23,045 nucleotides of DNA from an uncultured Actinomycetes bacterium (lineage in GTDB: Bacteria; Actinomycetota; Actinomycetes; Nanopelagicales; Nanopelagicaceae), in assembly GCA_903953805.1 (NCBI GenBank), contig CAJBLC010000154.1, forward strand, positions 1-23,045. Reading direction: 5' to 3'. Below the pieces are notes generated by a model that saw only the letters and a program-made list of their open reading frames with translations, did no database searches and was not told the origin of the DNA. A program made the position numbers and the translations under genes. Positions within the stretch are counted from its first letter, which is position 1. The number at the start of each line of letters is the position of its first letter. Positions 21,288 to 23,045 of the stretch are shown in pieces.

Positions 21288-21719
21288 TTAATTGCTTGTG
21301 ATCTGCGCTGATTGGCGAGAGCGATAGATGTAATAACCCCATGAACCGATAGCACCGATCGCTAGATATGGCGCAACTGCCGCGAGTGAGGTCACCAGAT
21401 CGAGTCCAAGGCGGGCAAGGTGAAGACCTACGCCTCCTAAGGTGCAGAGAACGAGAATTGTTGAGAAGAGAAATGCGAGCGGTGGATTTACCGCTGTTGC
21501 AAATTCACTGCCAGAGCGACCAAGGTAGATACCGCCGGCAATCGCTAAGAGAAGTGCAATCCCTGTGATCGCTCCGATCTTTCCGATCGCATATTCAAGA
21601 GTTTCAGCGAGAAGAATGAAGAGCCCTTGGAGAATCACAATTCCAGGCACTGTGAGGCCTGGCCCCTTGATCGGGCTCGTTGGCTTCTTCATCTTCGTCG
21701 AGATATTCACGCTACTCAT
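21288..21719 (-). CDS. Small membrane protein, DUF6542-like
   Basis: This 143-residue protein has a basic, Pro- and Lys-containing N-terminus of about 22 residues followed by four hydrophobic helices. The stretch G-R-S-G-S-E-F-A-T-A-V-N-P-P-L-A-F between helices two and three resembles the P-P-L-V-F segment of actinobacterial DUF6542 proteins, which often lie near xse, ispH and ychF genes as here. I rate that family call as moderate. Function is unknown. The ATG overlaps the rmuC stop by eight bases with GAGG just upstream, so the gene is probably translated from the rmuC message. Confidence 0.6.
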   Translation of the reverse strand: MSSVNISTKMKKPTSPIKGPGLTVPGIVILQGLFILLAETLEYAIGKIGAITGIALLLAIAGGIYLGRSGSEFATAVNPPLAFLFSTILVLCTLGGVGLHLARLGLDLVTSLAAVAPYLAIGAIGSWGYYIYRSRQSAQITSN

Positions 21720-22926
21720 TATCCTCTAAACCATCCTCATCGTCGCTATCGTCAAGCTCATCAGGATCCGTGCCTGCTGTGAGCTCGTAACTCTTACTCT
21801 TGATCATCCGTACATCTTCTTCAATTCCATCGTTATTGCCGAGCTTGGCTGATGAGGGGACTCCGAGTGCAACCATCTTTCGGGCTGGGCGGAGCATATT
21901 CTCTTCAGCTGATTGAACGAGATCATTAAAGGCTCGTTCAGAACTCTTGATGCTCTTTCCGAGTGTTGCAATCTTGGTATGCACTCGACCGATTCGCTTG
22001 AGAAGTTCACCGGCAAGTTCAGTAATTGCTGAAGCATTCTTCGCCATATCCGCCTGGCTAAAGACATAAGCGACCGTGCGCAGGAGCGCCATCATCGTCG
22101 TTGGGGTTGCAATCGTGATGCCCTTTTCAAATGCCTTATTTAATAAGTTGGGATCGACATCGAGAGCTTCAGAGAGGATTGATTCAAAAGGTGCAAAGAG
22201 AACGACATAGTCAGGAGAGTTCCCTTCATGTTGATAGCCCTTCTTGGCGAGATCGTTGACATGCCCCAAGAGATCTTTCGCATGAAGCTCCATCAATGAT
22301 CGACGTGCAACGAGATCGCTCTCAGCAACTGCCTCGAGGAATCGATCGAAGGGGAATTTCGAATCGATAAAGATCTCTGATCCACCCGGAATTGCGATAC
22401 GAATATCAGGACGCGATGACGAAGATACTGATGAGGTGCGGGTATCTTGTTTGAAGAAGTGGATTCCTTCTTGAAGTCCCGATGATTCCAGAATCATCTC
22501 AAGTTGGGCCTCACCATACTTACCGCGGCTCTGCGAGTTAGAGAGCGCCCCCGCTAACTTTGTAGTCTCGCGAAGTAAGTTCTCGTTGCCACTCTTCATA
22601 TTTTCAATCGTGGTCTTGATCGCTGCCTCGCCGGATGCGCGCTTCACCTCTGCATCGTGAGCTTGCTGGGCAAGCGTTTGAATTGTCTGCTTTACCTCTT
22701 TGAGTGATTGATCGAGCCTGGTCTTCTCGGCGCCTTCGGCACGAAGTTCTTCTAATTGAGAGGAGAGGAGCGAACTCTTGGTCTGCTCTGCCGATAAGAG
22801 TGCCGCCAACTCTTGGGCGGATTGCTCCCCTTGGCCCGACTTTCCTTGATTACCAGCGCGCCCGAGCAGGAAACCAGCCAGTAGGCCGATCACCAGGGCG
22901 AGGAGGCTGAAGATCACTGTGCTCAT
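21712..22926 (-). CDS. rmuC: RmuC-family DNA recombination protein
   Basis: This 404-residue protein has one N-terminal membrane helix (about 1-22), a long coiled-coil region (about 33-130), then the RmuC nuclease-like domain. Family motifs are S-R-G-K-Y-G-E-A-Q-L-E (133-143), R-P-D-I (172-175) and I-D-S-K-F-P-F (187-193), the last two giving a PD-(D/E)xK-like pattern. RmuC limits inversions between repeats and has been linked to DNA defence. The tail is very acidic (D-E-L-D-D-S-D-D-E-D) and Ser/Asp rich. A weak -10-like CAAGAT lies six bases before the ATG on the minus strand, matching only the second and sixth conserved bases. Confidence 0.92.
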   Translation of the reverse strand: MSTVIFSLLALVIGLLAGFLLGRAGNQGKSGQGEQSAQELAALLSAEQTKSSLLSSQLEELRAEGAEKTRLDQSLKEVKQTIQTLAQQAHDAEVKRASGEAAIKTTIENMKSGNENLLRETTKLAGALSNSQSRGKYGEAQLEMILESSGLQEGIHFFKQDTRTSSVSSSSRPDIRIAIPGGSEIFIDSKFPFDRFLEAVAESDLVARRSLMELHAKDLLGHVNDLAKKGYQHEGNSPDYVVLFAPFESILSEALDVDPNLLNKAFEKGITIATPTTMMALLRTVAYVFSQADMAKNASAITELAGELLKRIGRVHTKIATLGKSIKSSERAFNDLVQSAEENMLRPARKMVALGVPSSAKLGNNDGIEEDVRMIKSKSYELTAGTDPDELDDSDDEDGLEDNE

Positions 22927-22962
22927 ATCCTCATCTTGGCAGGGAAGACTGACAAAGCCCCG

Positions 22963-22968
22963 TAGGCT
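22963..22968 (+). promoter_or_regulatory. Candidate -10 (TAGGCT) for ychF
   Basis: TAGGCT, the hexamer also seen before ispH and blh, lies nine bases before the ychF GTG, so a leader of about three bases is predicted instead of a strictly leaderless start. Confidence 0.35.
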
Positions 22969-22977
22969 CTACTCCTC

Positions 22978-23045
22978 GTGAGCCTCTCTATTGGAATTGT
23001 CGGACTGCCCAACGTGGGAAAGTCGACCCTTTTTAATGCCCTGAC
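22978..23045 (+). CDS. ychF: YchF-type GTP/ATP-binding protein, N-terminus only
   Basis: The frame from the GTG at 22978 begins M-S-L-S-I-G-I-V-G-L-P-N-V-G-K-S-T-L-F-N-A-L and runs off the window end. G-L-P-N-V-G-K-S-T is the P-loop of the Obg/YchF group, and the near-terminal position with the L-P-N-V form is typical of YchF (OLA1), a ribosome-associated ATPase. Obg and other small GTPases have longer leaders before the P-loop. The gene diverges from rmuC with 51 bases between the starts. Confidence 0.85.
   Translation, partial: MSLSIGIVGLPNVGKSTLFNAL

Noticed and set aside
1..23045. CRISPR array, defence island, prophage or transposon
   Set aside because: No repeat-spacer pattern, transposase, integrase or terminal repeats were found. 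RmuC alone does not make a defence island.

Overview
The window reads as one stretch of a compact, streamlined actinobacterial chromosome. By eye it is roughly half G+C. There is no gene-free stretch longer than about 160 bases, and I saw no tRNA, rRNA, CRISPR array, insertion sequence or phage gene. An actinorhodopsin-type proton pump, a Blh-type beta-carotene cleavage enzyme, a split CrtYc/CrtYd lycopene cyclase, a PPGK-like ROK kinase and many leaderless starts point to a planktonic, probably freshwater, photoheterotrophic actinobacterium of the acI/Nanopelagicales type. That placement is inference from gene content; no marker gene proves it.

Left part (1-6131, all + strand): the 3' end of an aquaporin/MIP channel, a YeiH-type putative sulfate exporter, a class I and a class II glutamine amidotransferase, an APC amino-acid permease with a structured leader, a TRIC/UPF0126 membrane protein and a polyphosphate-glucokinase-like ROK kinase. 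Light-harvesting part (6128-9030): a small unknown membrane protein, a strong terminator, the rhodopsin gene behind a long leader, blh, and divergently crtYc-crtYd. Together they turn lycopene into beta-carotene, cleave it to retinal and load the opsin. IspH (17169-18122) feeds the same isoprenoid pathway. Transport part (9027-11504, - strand): a complete polar amino-acid ABC importer. Next (11598-14042, + strand): homocysteine S-methyltransferase, a 56-residue membrane protein, an SDR oxidoreductase and a PaiB-like FMN-binding protein. Then (14046-17143, - strand) xseA-xseB-class I fumarase, diverging from ispH, followed by the divergent glpK/glpD glycerol pair. The right end holds rmuC and a DUF6542-like membrane protein on the - strand, and the first codons of ychF on the + strand.

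The most striking signal is regulatory. Ten genes have a TANNNT hexamer exactly six bases before the start codon, and two more have it at seven, as expected for leaderless mRNAs. In three cases the hexamer contains the stop codon of the gene upstream. glpK and glpD appear to share one symmetric -10 element. The yeiH-like gene carries a terminator-like hairpin in its first codons, which could make its expression depend on immediate ribosome loading. By contrast, the genes for rhodopsin, the APC permease, the substrate-binding protein, CrtYc and the small membrane protein keep Shine-Dalgarno leaders. Convergent genes end within six bases of each other, and two pairs interlock their stop codons.
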